Positions 1 through 11,346 are shown, numbered from the stretch's first letter. The stretch: 64,000 nt of DNA from Panulirus ornatus (GCF_036320965.1 NC_092240.1:9242501-9306500); one strand, 5' to 3'. Made by a program: numbers and translations. Notes: generated by a model not told the origin, from the letters alone.

Positions 1-167
1 AGAGGCCACGTCTTTACGGTGAAGTATGATCATTATGGTGTTGTCTTCTTTCGTGTTTTGATTGATGAAAGACACCTTTATATCCCAGAAGCTTAATATA
101 GGTGGGTACCTCACAAACCCAGAAATAAACTTAACCCCATGGTGTCAAGTAATGAAGATAAGGGATC
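1..167. other. Unannotated flank left of LINE copy 1
   Basis: Ordinary mixed-composition sequence with no recognisable gene. It is the 3'-side flank of the minus-strand LINE that follows. I could not identify a matching target-site duplication at the other end of the LINE. Confidence 0.4.
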
Positions 168-170
168 ATA

Positions 171-186
<16 letters not shown>
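168..186. repeat. Short (TA)n array at LINE copy 1 tail
   Basis: About 19 bp of alternating TA lies directly beyond the poly(A) tail of the minus-strand LINE. Most retroelement ends in this window adjoin the same dinucleotide. Confidence 0.85.
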
Positions 187-204
<18 letters not shown>

Positions 205-2238
205 TTTTTTATACTTTGTCGCTGTCTCCCGCGTTTGCGAGGTAGCGCAAGGAAACAGACGAAAGAAATGGCCCAACCCCCCCCCCCCCCCCATACACAT
301 GTACATACACACGTCCACACACGCAAATATACATACCTACACAGCTTTCCATGGTTTACCCCAGACGCTTCACATGCCTTGATTCAATCCACTGACAGCA
401 CGTCAACCCCTGTATACCACATGACTCCAATTCACTCTATTCCTTGCCCTCCTTTCACCCTCCTGCATGTTCAGGCCCCGATCACACAAAATCTTTTTCA
501 CTCCATCTTTCCACCTCCAATTTGGTCTCCCTCTTCTCCTCGTTCCCTCCACCTCCGACACATATATCCTCTTGGTCAATCTCTCCTCACTCATTCTCTC
601 CATGTGCCCAAACCATTTCAAAACACCCTCTTCTGCTCTCTCAACCACGCTCTTTTTATTTCCACACATCTCTCTTACCCTTACGTTACTTACTCGATCA
701 AACCACCTCACACCACACATTGTCCTCAAACATCTCATTTCCAGCACATCCATCCTCCTGCGCACATCTCTATCCATAGCCCACGCCTCGCAACCATACA
801 ACATTGTTGGAACCACTATTCCCTCAAACATACCCATTTTTGCTTTCCGAGATAATGTTCTCGACTTCCACACATTTTTCAAGGCTCCCAAAATTTTCGC
901 CCCCTCCCCCACCCTATGATCCACTTCCGCTTCCATGGTTCCATCCGCTGACAGATCCACTCCCAGATATCTAAAACACTTCACTTCCTCCAGTTTTTCT
1001 CCATTCAAACTCACCTCCCAATTGACTTGACCCTCACCCCTACTGTACCTAATAACCTTGCTCTTATTCACATTTACTCTCAACTTTCTTCTTCCACACA
1101 CTTTACCAAACTCAGTCACCAGCTTCTGCAGTTTCTCACATGAATCAGCCACCAGCGCTGTATCATCAGCGAACAACAACTGACTCACTTCCCAAGCTCT
1201 CTCATCCCCAACAGACTTCATACTTGCCCCTCTTTCCAGGACTCTTGCATTTACCTCCCTTACAACCCCATCCATAAACAAATTAAACAACCATGGAGAC
1301 ATCACACACCCCTGCCGCAAACCTACATTCACTGAGAACCAATCACTTTCCTCTCTTCCTACACGTACACATGCCTTACATCCTCGATAAAAACTTTTCA
1401 CTGCTTCTAACAACTTGCCTCCCACACCATATATTCTTAATACCTTCCACAGAGCATCTCTATCAACTCTATCATATGCCTTCTCCAGATCCATAAATGC
1501 TACATACAAATCCATTTGCTTTTCTAAGTATTTCTCACATACATTCTTCAAAGCAAACACCTGATCCACACATCCTCTACCACTTCTGAAACCGCACTGC
1601 TCTTCCCCAATCTGATGCTCTGTACATGCCTTCACCCTCTCAATCAATACCCTCCCATATAATTTACCAGGAATACTCAACAAACTTATACCTCTGTAAT
1701 TTGAGCACTCACTCTTATCCCCTTTGCCTTTGTACAATGGCACTATGCACGCATTCCGCCAATCCTCAGGCACCTCACCATGAGTCATACATACATTAAA
1801 TAACCTTACCAACCAGTCAACAATACAGTCACCCCCTTTTTTGATAAATTCCACTGCAATACCATCCAAACCTGCTGCCTTGCCGGCTTTCATCTTCCGC
1901 AAAGCTTTTACTACCTCTTCTCTGTTTACCAAATCATTTTCCCTAACCCTCTCACTTTGCACACCACCTCGACCAAAACACCCTATATCTGCCACTCTGT
2001 CATCAGACACATTCAACAAACCTTCAAAATACTCATTCCATCTCCTTCTCACATCACCGCTACTTGTTATCACCTCCCCATTTGCGCCCTTCACTGAAGT
2101 TCCCATTTGCTCCCTTGTCTTACGCACCCTATTTACCTCCTTCCAGAACATCTTTTTATTCTCCCTAAAATTTACTGATAGTCTCTCTGTGATAAATAGA
2201 TTATTGTATACACGACCAGATTTATTAGGGAAAAACCA
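187..2238 (-). mobile_element. Non-LTR retrotransposon (LINE), 5'-truncated, copy 1
   Basis: Read on the minus strand, this has an open reverse-transcriptase frame, a roughly 190-bp 3' UTR (about 402 to 211) and a poly(A) tail, seen as 24 T on the plus strand at 187-210. The 3' UTR has a G homopolymer and ends in a GC-rich potential stem around 222-255. The frame stays open upstream of the first Met to about 2238 and includes the run NFRENKK just before it, so the element continues past that Met. No apurinic endonuclease domain is present, so the copy is 5'-truncated. The exact 5' junction, somewhere near 2170-2240, was not resolved. Inverted or direct repeats of LTR type are absent. Confidence 0.85.
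403..2151 (-). CDS. LINE reverse transcriptase (partial ORF2-type protein)
   Basis: This encodes an RNA-directed DNA polymerase that would copy LINE RNA into DNA at a nicked target. The 582 residues carry the ordered reverse-transcriptase blocks: AGLDGIAVEF near 93-102, NYRGISLLS near 151-159, QCGFRSGRG near 185-193, FMDLEKAYDRV near 219-229 with catalytic Asp221, GLRQGCVMSPWLFNLF near 277-292, FADD at 327-330 with catalytic Asp329 and Asp330, a KSKV block near 363-366, and FRYLGV near 393-398. The C-terminal part has LYGCEAW near 451, WFGHMERM near 513-520 and RRRGRP near 538-543, as in RTE-like LINE proteins; clade assignment is tentative. All catalytic residues are present and there is no internal stop, but the N-terminal endonuclease is missing. 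The annotated Met is internal, because the frame is open upstream to about 2238. Autonomous mobility is therefore unlikely. Confidence 0.88.
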   Translation of the reverse strand: MFWKEVNRVRKTREQMGTSVKGANGEVITSSGDVRRRWNEYFEGLLNVSDDRVADIGCFGRGGVQSERVRENDLVNREEVVKALRKMKAGKAAGLDGIAVEFIKKGGDCIVDWLVRLFNVCMTHGEVPEDWRNACIVPLYKGKGDKSECSNYRGISLLSIPGKLYGRVLIERVKACTEHQIGEEQCGFRSGRGCVDQVFALKNVCEKYLEKQMDLYVAFMDLEKAYDRVDRDALWKVLRIYGVGGKLLEAVKSFYRGCKACVRVGREESDWFSVNVGLRQGCVMSPWLFNLFMDGVVREVNARVLERGASMKSVGDERAWEVSQLLFADDTALVADSCEKLQKLVTEFGKVCGRRKLRVNVNKSKVIRYSRGEGQVNWEVSLNGEKLEEVKCFRYLGVDLSADGTMEAEVDHRVGEGAKILGALKNVWKSRTLSRKAKMGMFEGIVVPTMLYGCEAWAMDRDVRRRMDVLEMRCLRTMCGVRWFDRVSNVRVREMCGNKKSVVERAEEGVLKWFGHMERMSEERLTKRIYVSEVEGTRRRGRPNWRWKDGVKKILCDRGLNMQEGERRARNRVNWSHVVYRG

Positions 2239-2997
2239 TTAATATCTTTGGTTTATTCACCGGGGAAAAGAGTTGCCCAGGAAAAGGCCGTAAAACTGTG
2301 GCAGAGAGAAACGCACGGAACCGGTAAATCAGAGAGGGGGTGGGGGAGATTTCCGGGGCGAGGCAAGATGAGTTAGCTTACAAAACTCCTTGTGGCACAA
2401 GAGCCATCAGAGCCATCAGAACCCTGTCGTCTCCCCCTCACCCCCACCACCACCGTCCAAAGAAAACGGACGATGTGCTGTGATGGAATAGTTGGAAGGG
2501 GGGTGGGGGACTTTTATTTTAGGGGGAAAGAGAATAATGCTTGGACGAGCTGTAGGAACTGTTAGCGCTTGCGATCGACACAAAAAGGGAAGTTGAAGGA
2601 TTCTTCGAACGGGGGCTTCCCCCTGGCTCCGGTGAAGAGGGCAGGGACACTGCGAAGGCCTAGAGAGGACCAGGAAGGATTAAGAGAAGGAGGAAGAAGA
2701 AGAAGAAGGCTAAGAGCTTGTACAGCCAAGAGGAGGGGGGGATTTTTGGTTGGTTTAGCTGTTGGCCCTCAAGAGACCCAGGAAGTGATTGCGGGTAAGG
2801 TTAGGTCATTGGATAGGGCCGACGGTGGATAGGAGAGGAGGTGGGGGGGGGGGGGAACACTGATGACGGATAGGCCTCGGGGGACGGACGGATGGACGGA
2901 CGGACGGAAGCTTGGGACAGCTGAAGGATGGATGAGGACATGATGCAAGCACCTGGGGGTTCGATGGACAGAAGATGGAGATGGCCGAGGCCCGATT

Positions 2998-3001
<4 letters not shown>
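2239..3001. other. Gene-free stretch, purine- and G-rich
   Basis: No supported gene. It contains G homopolymers (for example about 2844-2856), a GAAGAA-rich stretch near 2690-2710 and a short GGAC-type tandem repeat near 2883-2906. Confidence 0.5.

Positions 3002-3058
<57 letters not shown>
3002..3058. repeat. (GA)n microsatellite
   Basis: About 57 bp of uninterrupted GA repeats. Confidence 0.97.
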
Positions 3059-3062
<4 letters not shown>

Positions 3063-3222
3063 GGATGGACAGGAGATAGCAGAGGTGCTTAAGGTCAAAT
3101 GGACAGAAGACAGTATAGATAGATTCACTAACTCGTATCTACGCAAGAAACGCTTTAGGAAGACGCTGAAACAAGGGAATGACAAGACATAAACATTTAT
3201 GTTAATTGTTCATGTATTCTTA

Positions 3223-4200
3223 ACCACACCACCACAACCCCACTGCTGTCTCAACCACACCACCACAACCCCACTACTGTCTCAACCACACCACCACAAC
3301 CCCACTACTGTCTCAACCACACCACCACAACCCAACCACTGTCTCAATCACACCACCACAACCCCACTACTGTCTCAACCACACCACCATAACCCCACTA
3401 CTGTCTCAACCACACCACCACAACCTCACTACTATCTCAACCACACCACCACAACCCAACCACTGTCTCAACCACGCCACCACAACCCAACCACTGTCTC
3501 AACCACGCCACCACAACCCCACTACTGTCTCAACCACACCACCATAACCCCACTACTGTCTCAACCACGCCAACACAACCCCACTACTGTCTCAACCACA
3601 CCACCACAACCCAACCACATTCTCACCTACACCACCACAACCCCACTACTGTCTCAACCACACCACCACAACCTCACTACTATCTCAACCACACCACCAC
3701 AACCCAACCACTGTCTCAACCACGCCAACACAACCCCACTACTGTCTCAACCACACCACCATAACCCCACTACTGTCTCAACCACACCACCACAACCCAA
3801 CCAGTCTCAATCACACCTCCACAACCCCACTACTGTCTCAACCACACCACCATAACCCCACTACTGTCTCAACCACACCACCACAACCTCACTACTATCT
3901 CAACCACACCACCACAACCCAACCACTGTCTCAACCACGCCACCACAACCCAACCACTGTCTCAACCACGCCACCACAACCTCACTACTGTCTCAACCAC
4001 ACCACCACAACCCAACCACTGTCTCAATCACACCACCACAACCCCACTACTGTCTCACCCACACCACAACAACCCAACCACAGTCTCACCTACCCACCAC
4101 AACCCAACTTACTCTCTCAACCACGCCACAACAACCCAACCACAGTCTCACCTACCCACCACAACCCAACTTACTCTCTCAACCACGCCAACCACAACCC
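3223..4200. repeat. 31-bp minisatellite, about 31 copies
   Basis: Tandem units of about 31 bp have the form ACCACACCACCACAACCC followed by CACTACTGTCTCA. Variants include CCAACCACTG, CATAACC and CACGCC. One strand is almost devoid of G. Because 31 is not a multiple of 3 and all frames lack stops, the array gives a spurious His/Thr/Pro-rich reading frame. The last units (after about 4060) are degenerate. No spacers or coding function are seen. Confidence 0.95.
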
Positions 4201-4395
4201 AGCCACCAAGACACCCGGGCCACGACCACAACCACGTTACCCCACCATGTTTACAACCCCAGCCAAACCCCGTTGTCTCACGGCCACCATCACCTACATA
4301 TAACCTTGACAGGCCCCACTTACCAACCCCCGCTAATGTACACAGCCGGGTAAATGCATGATCCGGGAGTGGGGCAGTTAATGTATGATGAAACA
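4201..4395. other. Short unique interval
   Basis: C-rich sequence that continues the base bias of the preceding minisatellite. No gene or regulatory element is supported. Confidence 0.4.
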
Positions 4396-4937
<542 letters not shown>

Positions 4938-5038
4938 GAGGGATTTTATTATTTTGTAAGGGCGTGTTTATGAGCGCATTTGTTTTTCCTCTAGTTAGAA
5001 TGTGGGCGCTGGAATTTTTCGCTGCCATGCAAGGTGTT

Positions 5039-5045
<7 letters not shown>

Positions 5046-5099
<54 letters not shown>
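5046..5099. repeat. (GT)n microsatellite
   Basis: About 54 bp of GT repeats. Confidence 0.96.
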
Positions 5100-5101
<2 letters not shown>

Positions 5102-5135
5102 TTTCATCATATTTTTCCAACATGTTGAGGGCACT

Positions 5136-5285
5136 GAGGGGAAAGGTAAGGTTAAGGTGTAGGAGGGGGTTTTGGGGTGGGGTTGAGGGGAAAGGTAAGG
5201 TTAAGGTGTAGGAGGGGGTTTTGGGGTGGGGTTGAGGGGAAAGGTAAGGTTAGGGTGTAGGAGGGGGTTTTGGAGTGGGGTTGAG
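5136..5285. repeat. 49-bp minisatellite, three copies
   Basis: G-rich units start at 5136, 5185 and 5234 with exact 49-bp spacing, each containing AAGGTAAGGTTAAGG and GGGGGTTTTGG. A partial fourth unit begins near 5283. The G runs could support quadruplex folding. Confidence 0.93.
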
Positions 5286-5438
5286 GTGGGGAAATGTGTG
5301 TGCCGGCCGCATGGCGTGTGCTGACCTTAGCACACGCAGGCGTGGTGGGCGTGGGAAATGGGTCGGGTGCTGTATCGGTGATTTTCGGGCGTGGTGTAGG
5401 TGTGGGTACTGTGTGACGCGTTGGGGCCCGCTGGCGTG

Positions 5439-5439
<1 letters not shown>

Positions 5440-5477
<38 letters not shown>
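5440..5477. repeat. (CA)n microsatellite
   Basis: About 38 bp of CA repeats. Confidence 0.95.
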
Positions 5478-5605
5478 AGGACCAATGAGAGGGGCTCATT
5501 TTCTAGTTGTCATCCTTGTGAAAAAGAATAATATTACGTCTTCATCAGTATGGGATCCTGTTGAGAGATGTCGAGTATGCAACACTAAGGAGATATGTCG
5601 AATGG

Positions 5606-5790
5606 GTGACTGATGAGAGATGTCGAGTATAAAACTGATGAGAGATGTATATAAAGCTGATGAGAGATGTATATAAAGCTGATGAGAGATGTATATAAAA
5701 CTGATGAGAGATGTCGAGTATAAAACTGATGAGAGATGTGTATAAAACTGATGAGAGATGTCAAGTATAAAATAGTAATTGAGAGATGTC
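5606..5790. repeat. Irregular short tandem repeat, ACTGATGAGAGATGT core
   Basis: At least seven copies of a GATGAGAGATGT core alternate with ATATAAA or CGAGTATAAA, with spacing of about 22-26 bp. Confidence 0.85.
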
Positions 5791-6246
5791 GAGTCTAAAA
5801 CACAAATGCATTTAGTGGTTTAATAAAACTAAAATCATTAACACAAAGAAAAAGATAAAGGAAATTTATGCATTTGAACATTAATAAGACTGCATAAGAG
5901 AAAAAAAAAAAATGCTTGAGTCGTATTAAATGTTAAGAAAATTCTCTTTATTGCCTCAATAGACAACCGTGCTCTTACGAATGTCTGCTGACTTCATTTA
6001 AAAGATAAAATTCTGACCATTTTTTTCCCCCCCCCTCTCTTGTTGTATGAGGTTAGCTACCAACAATTTACGAACTCCAGCAAGTATGAACATAGTTGGG
6101 CCGTAACTTTGGTGTGAAGTTCCCCATCAGTTTTTTTTTTTTCTCCCTTAGTGCAGAGGAGCTGGGAATTGAGAATATTTTTTTCTTTTTTAGTATAAGG
6201 TCAGAGTCGCCCTGGGCCAGAATTGGGAAGTGTGGCCTTTGCTGTT
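5791..6246. other. AT-rich gene-free stretch
   Basis: AT-rich sequence with A and T homopolymers and one C run near 6028. No gene is supported. Confidence 0.45.
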
Positions 6247-6430
6247 GTAATCACAGGTGTAATTAATTACTTATTTGTAATCACAGGTGTAATTAATTAC
6301 TTATTTGCAATCACAGGTGTAATTGATTACTCATTTGTAATCACAGGTGTAATTAATTACTCATTTGTAATCACAGGTGTAATCAATTACTTATTTGTAA
6401 TCACAGGGGTAATTAATTACTTATTTGTGA
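6247..6430. repeat. 30-bp minisatellite (left arm of inverted pair)
   Basis: About six units of exactly 30 bp combine GTAATCACAGGTGTAATTAA and TTACTTATTT. Since 30 is a multiple of 3, one frame reads as a VITGVINYLF repeat, which is not evidence of coding. The unit contains the palindrome GTAATTAATTAC. The same unit recurs inverted at 6553-6632. Confidence 0.94.
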
Positions 6431-6552
6431 TTACCTATTTTGTACTGTCTTTACTCTCGTGGATTTGTGATAAGGGCGCCGGATGAATAGGGAACTTATC
6501 TTTAATTTCGATTGTCTTGCATTGGAGATAGGCGAGAGATAAGGATAAATAG

Positions 6553-6632
6553 GTAATTACGAATAAGTAATTAATTACACATGTGATTACAAATAAGTAA
6601 TCAATTACACCTGTGATTACAAATCAGAGTGA
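6553..6632. repeat. Inverted copies of the 30-bp minisatellite (right arm)
   Basis: About two and a half units match the reverse complement of the 6247-6430 array, containing AATAAGTAATTAATTACAC and GTGATTAC. A roughly 120-bp spacer separates the arms, so the locus could form a large hairpin or cruciform. Confidence 0.88.
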
Positions 6633-6891
6633 TGAACACACTCACTCATCACAGGCTGTGAGTAGAGAGATTAGCATGTACGAGTGATTACAAAATCATA
6701 AAGTACAATGGTGTGTAATGTTATATATATATATCTTCTCCTCAGTGATAAGAATGATAAGAGACGAAAGTGACTCAGGTTAGTAGGCCAAAGGCGAGGT
6801 AGAGGCATGTACTCACCCGTACTCCGGCCTGTGATGAGTAAGTGAGTGTGTTCATCACTCTGACTCTCCCTTCGTCCCCTGCCAATCCTAG

Positions 6892-6894
<3 letters not shown>

Positions 6895-6965
<71 letters not shown>
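6895..6965. repeat. (CT)n microsatellite
   Basis: About 71 bp of CT repeats. A second CT array starts 70 bp downstream. Confidence 0.97.
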
Positions 6966-6970
<5 letters not shown>

Positions 6971-7031
6971 TTGTTATTGATATTATTGCCTCCCTGTTCG
7001 CTCGTGTCATTCAATAGACCCTTTTATACAA

Positions 7032-7034
<3 letters not shown>

Positions 7035-7114
<80 letters not shown>
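7035..7114. repeat. (CT)n microsatellite
   Basis: About 80 bp of CT repeats that grade into CT-rich sequence and the minisatellite to the right. Confidence 0.97.
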
Positions 7115-7116
<2 letters not shown>

Positions 7117-7424
7117 ATCTGCGTCTGTCTTTCTCCTTTCCCCTCTATCTGTCTCCCTTGTTGTGTGCCTTTCCCCTCATTTCTCTCTCCCCCATTATCT
7201 CGTCGACTCATTCTTTCCCTATAGTTTATATCATACGAGTTTCCTCATCATCCATTTCTCCCCACTCATTTTTCCCCTTCCCTCCCACTCGTTCTTATCT
7301 CCCCATTCATCCTTCGCTCCCTCTCCTTATCTCCTTACTCGCCCTCATCTCCCCACTCGCTCTCCTCTCCTCCCCCCTCCCCGCTCCACATTCGCCCTCT
7401 TCCTCTTCCCATCCATCTCTGATC

Positions 7425-7850
7425 TCCCTATTCGCCCTACTTTTGTCCCTGCTCGCCATCCCTCTCTACCTACTCGCCCTACCTCTGTCCCTACTCGCCC
7501 TCCTTCTCTACCTACTCGCCCTGCTTCTGTCCCTACTCGCCCTCCTTCTCTACCTACGCGCCCTGCTTCTGTCCCTACTTGCCCTTCCTCTCTCTCCCTA
7601 CTCGCCCTCCCTCTCTACCTATTCGCCCTACTTCTGTCCCTACTCGCCCTCCCTCTCTACCTACTCGGCCTACCTCTGTCCCTACTCGCCCTCCCTGTCT
7701 CCCTACTCGCCCTCCCTCTCTCTCCCTACTCGCCCTCCCTCTCTCTCCCTACTCGCCCTCCCTCTCTCCCTACTCGCCCTCTGTCACGACTCGCCCTACC
7801 ACTCTCTCCCTACTCGCCCTACCACTCTACCCCTACTCGCCCTACCTTAC
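7425..7850. repeat. 21-bp pyrimidine-rich minisatellite
   Basis: Roughly 20 units of about 21 bp are built on CCCTACTCGCCCT followed by ACCTCTGT, CCTTCTCT or CCCTCTCT. The flanking 7115-7424 is a degenerate C/T-rich extension. Leu/Pro/Ser-rich frames across it are artefacts. Confidence 0.92.
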
Positions 7851-7944
7851 CTGGCTGTCTCTCTGTCTCTTCCCCACCGATACCAATGCCTGCCATCCAT
7901 TCGGAAAGCCAAAAAGTATGCACAGTAAAACGTTTATTCTCATG

Positions 7945-7945
<1 letters not shown>

Positions 7946-7988
<43 letters not shown>
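7946..7988. repeat. (GT)n microsatellite
   Basis: About 43 bp of GT repeats. Confidence 0.95.
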
Positions 7989-7989
<1 letters not shown>

Positions 7990-8458
7990 AACTCCGCTTT
8001 TGTCATTCGATCGGCCGAAAAAAAAAAAGAAAGGAAAAAAGAAAAAGGATAAAAACGTTTGCAATTTTCCGGTTCATTGTGCACATATGTGTCCCCGTTA
8101 GGTCGAGAGAGCCCAGCCACCGGCGATAGAAAATGGATGGTGGTGATCTACGCTGACCCGCCCCTCCCCCCCTCATCCTTTTTTTTTTTTTTTTTATCCC
8201 CGATAACCACATTTGATTGATATTCTGTGATGGATGATCCCATGGGAAATTGTATTACCCTTCTCTCCCCCCACTCGCTCGATAAGTGACTGGAAATGGC
8301 CGTGTTTGTGAAGGGATTTGTTTTCCGTCTTTTTTTAAGAGAAAAAAAAAAGATGTCTAGTTGAGGTTTGATGATATCCCTTGTAGAGGTTCTCGTGGAT
8401 GACGTGAGGTTGTAGGTTAGTGGATGGGTTGAAGATGGCGGCACGAGAGGTGGTCTTT
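7989..8458. other. Gene-free stretch
   Basis: Mixed sequence with A-rich (about 8019-8050) and T-rich (about 8178-8197) tracts. No gene, RNA or repeat family is recognised. Confidence 0.45.
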
Positions 8459-8700
8459 GTCTCTCTAACCCCCCCCCCCCATGATAGACAGTCATCGTGT
8501 CTCTAACCCCCCCATGATAGACAGTCATCGTGTCTCTAACCCCCCATGACAGACATTCATTTTCTCAACCCCCATGATAGACGTCTCTCTAAACCCCACG
8601 ATAGACAGTCACCGTCTCTCCGACCCCCTTGATAGACAGTCATCATCTCTCCAACTCCCATGATAGACAGTCATCTTCTTTCTAACCTCTCACCCCCCCG
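8459..8700. repeat. Irregular 36-40-bp minisatellite
   Basis: About six units contain ATGATAGACAGTCATC and a C run of variable length (ACCCCC to more than ten C). Unit length varies mainly through the C run. Confidence 0.88.
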
Positions 8701-8796
8701 TATGAAAACCGGTCACCGTCCATGTAAACCTCCCTCCCCCCCAATGAAAAAGACAGCCATTGTCAATCTCTCTCAGTCCTCCTAGTATCGAACACA

Positions 8797-8798
<2 letters not shown>

Positions 8799-8829
<31 letters not shown>
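8799..8829. repeat. (AC)n microsatellite
   Basis: About 31 bp of AC repeats. Confidence 0.94.
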
Positions 8830-8831
<2 letters not shown>

Positions 8832-8937
8832 ACCCCATCATATCGTCATTGCTCGTCCTCCTCCAGCCCGTTGGTACACACTAGGGATCGCTTGCCCAGC
8901 GAGTACAACGACCAGAGGGGGGGGGGGGGGATGGGAA

Positions 8938-8972
8938 AGGAAGGACGGAAGGAAGGAAGGAAGGAAGGAAGG
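8938..8972. repeat. (GGAA)n microsatellite
   Basis: About eight GGAA units directly after a G homopolymer and GGAAAGG. Confidence 0.9.
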
Positions 8973-10059
8973 CTATACCCTCATAGCCAGTCGATGGTCG
9001 GCCACATAACGTTCCCCCTTTCGCGGTGGCATTGCGTTGCTTCCACAATCTCCAGCCTGCCACCACCACCCACCTTCTCCCTCCCCCAGGTTTATGGGTC
9101 CCTCCGGCAACGAGATGTGTTTGGTTCAGCGGGTAGAAAAAAAACTGCCTGAACTCAGGAGGGGCCAAGTCCCTGTGGCTTTGTGTCCGCGTTAGGAGTA
9201 AGATGGTTCCTCCCACCGAAGAGGGGGTGTTGGTGTGTTTAATCCCTCCCCCCTTGTGAGGCTTGGAGGCAGAACTGGCCACTAACCAGAAGCTGGTGAC
9301 TTTGATCGTTTAAAAGTCGTCTAAGATATATATATATATACATAGCCTTGGTAGAACACAGTGTCGTGCTGACGGTGAAGAGCAACTGGAATCTATGACA
9401 CCTTAGACAGACACAGCGTCGCAATGAGGCACATCACATCATTCCCTCCATAACCCAGTCGTGTTCTGCCTGAAGCCATATGGTTGAAGAATGTAATTCA
9501 GAGGTTTATCCTGAACTTCGGATCCTAATCTCTTCTTCGCCATAGAACATATCTTGTTTTTTGTCCTTTGTGTCTGTCGCACTCAGAACTCTTATATGAA
9601 TTTTCTTTTGATCGTTAGAAGATATTGGGGGGGGGGGGGGGGGGAGAGGCCTTCAGCCAGTGGGGTCACCTCCGCCGGGTCTTCTATAACCGGGATGGAC
9701 CATCCCCTACTCCCCCCTTGAGGGAAAACAATGAAGATGGGTCCTCTCTCTCTCGTCTGCAGCACTCAGCCCTCTCAATACCCTCTGTACACCGATCTAA
9801 AATGGGCTTTCTACCCCTCACTCCAGCAGCCTTACCCGCCTCTAAGTACGTCCCCTTTGAAGGATGGCACATCCATCCATCCATCCATCCAGTCATCGTC
9901 CACCCACCCATCCATCTCTCCCTCTTCCCCTCACCCCAGGAGCAACCCAAGCCCTTCTTTGATGTCTGAAAGGTCACCTTAAGCCAGCTGCTCCGAGACT
10001 GACGGAGGAGGATCAATCGTGGTAGAATTAAACGATCAGTCGCCCCAGCGTGAGGGATG

Positions 10060-10061
<2 letters not shown>
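8973..10061. other. Mostly unique stretch with small repeats
   Basis: No supported gene. It contains a short TA run near 9328-9341, a G homopolymer near 9628-9643 and a (CATC)n/(CACC)n tract near 9879-9922. Confidence 0.45.

Positions 10062-10149
<88 letters not shown>
10062..10149. repeat. (CT)n microsatellite
   Basis: About 88 bp of CT repeats. Confidence 0.97.
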
Positions 10150-10151
<2 letters not shown>

Positions 10152-10615
10152 CTTGCTGCCTGCCCCCCTCTCTCTCTGTCACTTGATCCCTCACAGCACC
10201 TCGCAAGAAAGAGAGAGGGGGCGCCTCATCCCGTCACTTTGCTTTGCCTCGCGTGACCAGTGGCGGATTCCTTACGTAACATCAGATCCTCCTGGTTGGT
10301 TCGTGTGATTGAGTCAAGGGTTGTAAGAGTCACAGTGTGTTGACGGGCATTTGTTACGAATGTGTCGCTCCTGTGCTACAAACCCACGTAGCTGATCGAA
10401 TCGTCAATGGCGATCGATGCATATTTTGTTTGCCGTGCCCATGTGACCATGACTTCGAAACCAGCGGCTAGACACCCGAGTGTCGACGTGTCGACTCCCC
10501 CCCCCTCCCCCTCAACTAGCTTTGGAAGTTCCTGGTTAAATGGTTGGCATCTCCTGCCCTGACGACGACCCTCTTGGATACCTCTCCTTTTTTATTCCTA
10601 CGTGGGGGTCCTGGT

Positions 10616-10886
10616 CCTAGGACAAGAGGAGGGCCTCTTCATGTTCCTCACCTGGCCCAGTGGCCTCCACAAAACCACCTGATCAGGACCGGGTTTTTTT
10701 TTTAGGCCGGACACCCGTCGACGCCTTCTTCAGGTTCGCCACTAATCCTGGGCCTAGGACAAGAGGAGGGTCTCTTCATGTTCCTCACCTGGCCCAGTGG
10801 TCTCCTCAAAACCACCTGATCAGGACCGGGGGGGTTTTTAAGGCCGGACATCCGTCGACGCCTTCTTCAGGTTCGCTACTAATCAT
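10616..10886. repeat. 137-bp tandem duplication
   Basis: Two adjacent copies (starting near 10616 and 10753) share CCTAGGACAAGAGGAGGG, ACCTGGCCCAGTGG, CCACCTGATCAGGACCGGG and CGTCGACGCCTTCTTCAGG. They differ at a handful of sites and in a T or G homopolymer. The 10150-10615 interval to the left is unique and gene-free. Confidence 0.92.
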
Positions 10887-11260
10887 CACCCACAGAGCCC
10901 GCCCCCCCCCCCTCCCCCCCCGGTACCTCATGACACACGCCTGGCCAAGCCCATCTCATCCTCAGGGCCTCCCCTCCCCTCTTCCCTCCCCCCCTCCCTC
11001 CCGCGCATGATACGCTCGGCCAGGCCTATACAAACCCACGGGGTCAAGCCCGCATCATACGCTTGGCCAGGCCTAAATAACCCACCAGAGCGGACCAATA
11101 TCGTCCAGTTGGACGAGCCTTATTTCCCCCCCCCCCCCCTTCCCCCACCCCTTCCCCCACCCACTCCCCCACCCTCTCCCCCACCCCCTCCCCCACAGTG
11201 TCGGGCCAATATCAGCCATTTTGTTGGGGTCTAGGGGTGTCTGGGCTGGACGTGGAATTC

Positions 11261-11263
<3 letters not shown>
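10887..11263. other. C-rich gene-free stretch
   Basis: It contains long C runs, a CCCCCAC-type repeat near 11137-11190 and a short imperfect duplication near 11007-11085 with a TCGGCCAGGCCTA or TTGGCCAGGCCTA core. No gene is supported. Confidence 0.5.

Positions 11264-11345
<82 letters not shown>
11264..11345. repeat. (GA)n microsatellite
   Basis: About 82 bp of GA repeats. Confidence 0.97.

Positions 11346-11346
<1 letters not shown>

Noticed and set aside
139..919. Plus-strand frames antisense to the LINE, and their counterparts at 50065-50605 on the minus strand
   Set aside because: They are shadows of the conserved reverse-transcriptase frame. Their similarity follows from the LINE copies.
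3199..3855. 218-codon open frame rich in His, Thr, Pro
   Set aside because: It is a frame through the 31-bp minisatellite. The peptide changes phase every unit and has no domain.
5136..5285. GGTAAGGTTAAGG units resembling telomere repeats
   Set aside because: The unit is 49 bp and lacks a regular TTAGG series; only a short resemblance.
6223..6486. 87-codon frame with VITGVINYLF repeats
   Set aside because: It is the 30-bp minisatellite read in a frame that stays in phase because 30 is a multiple of 3. No signal or flanking coding sequence was seen.
6842..8101. 419-codon Ser/Leu/Pro-rich frame
   Set aside because: It is composed of two CT arrays, a 21-bp pyrimidine minisatellite and a GT array.
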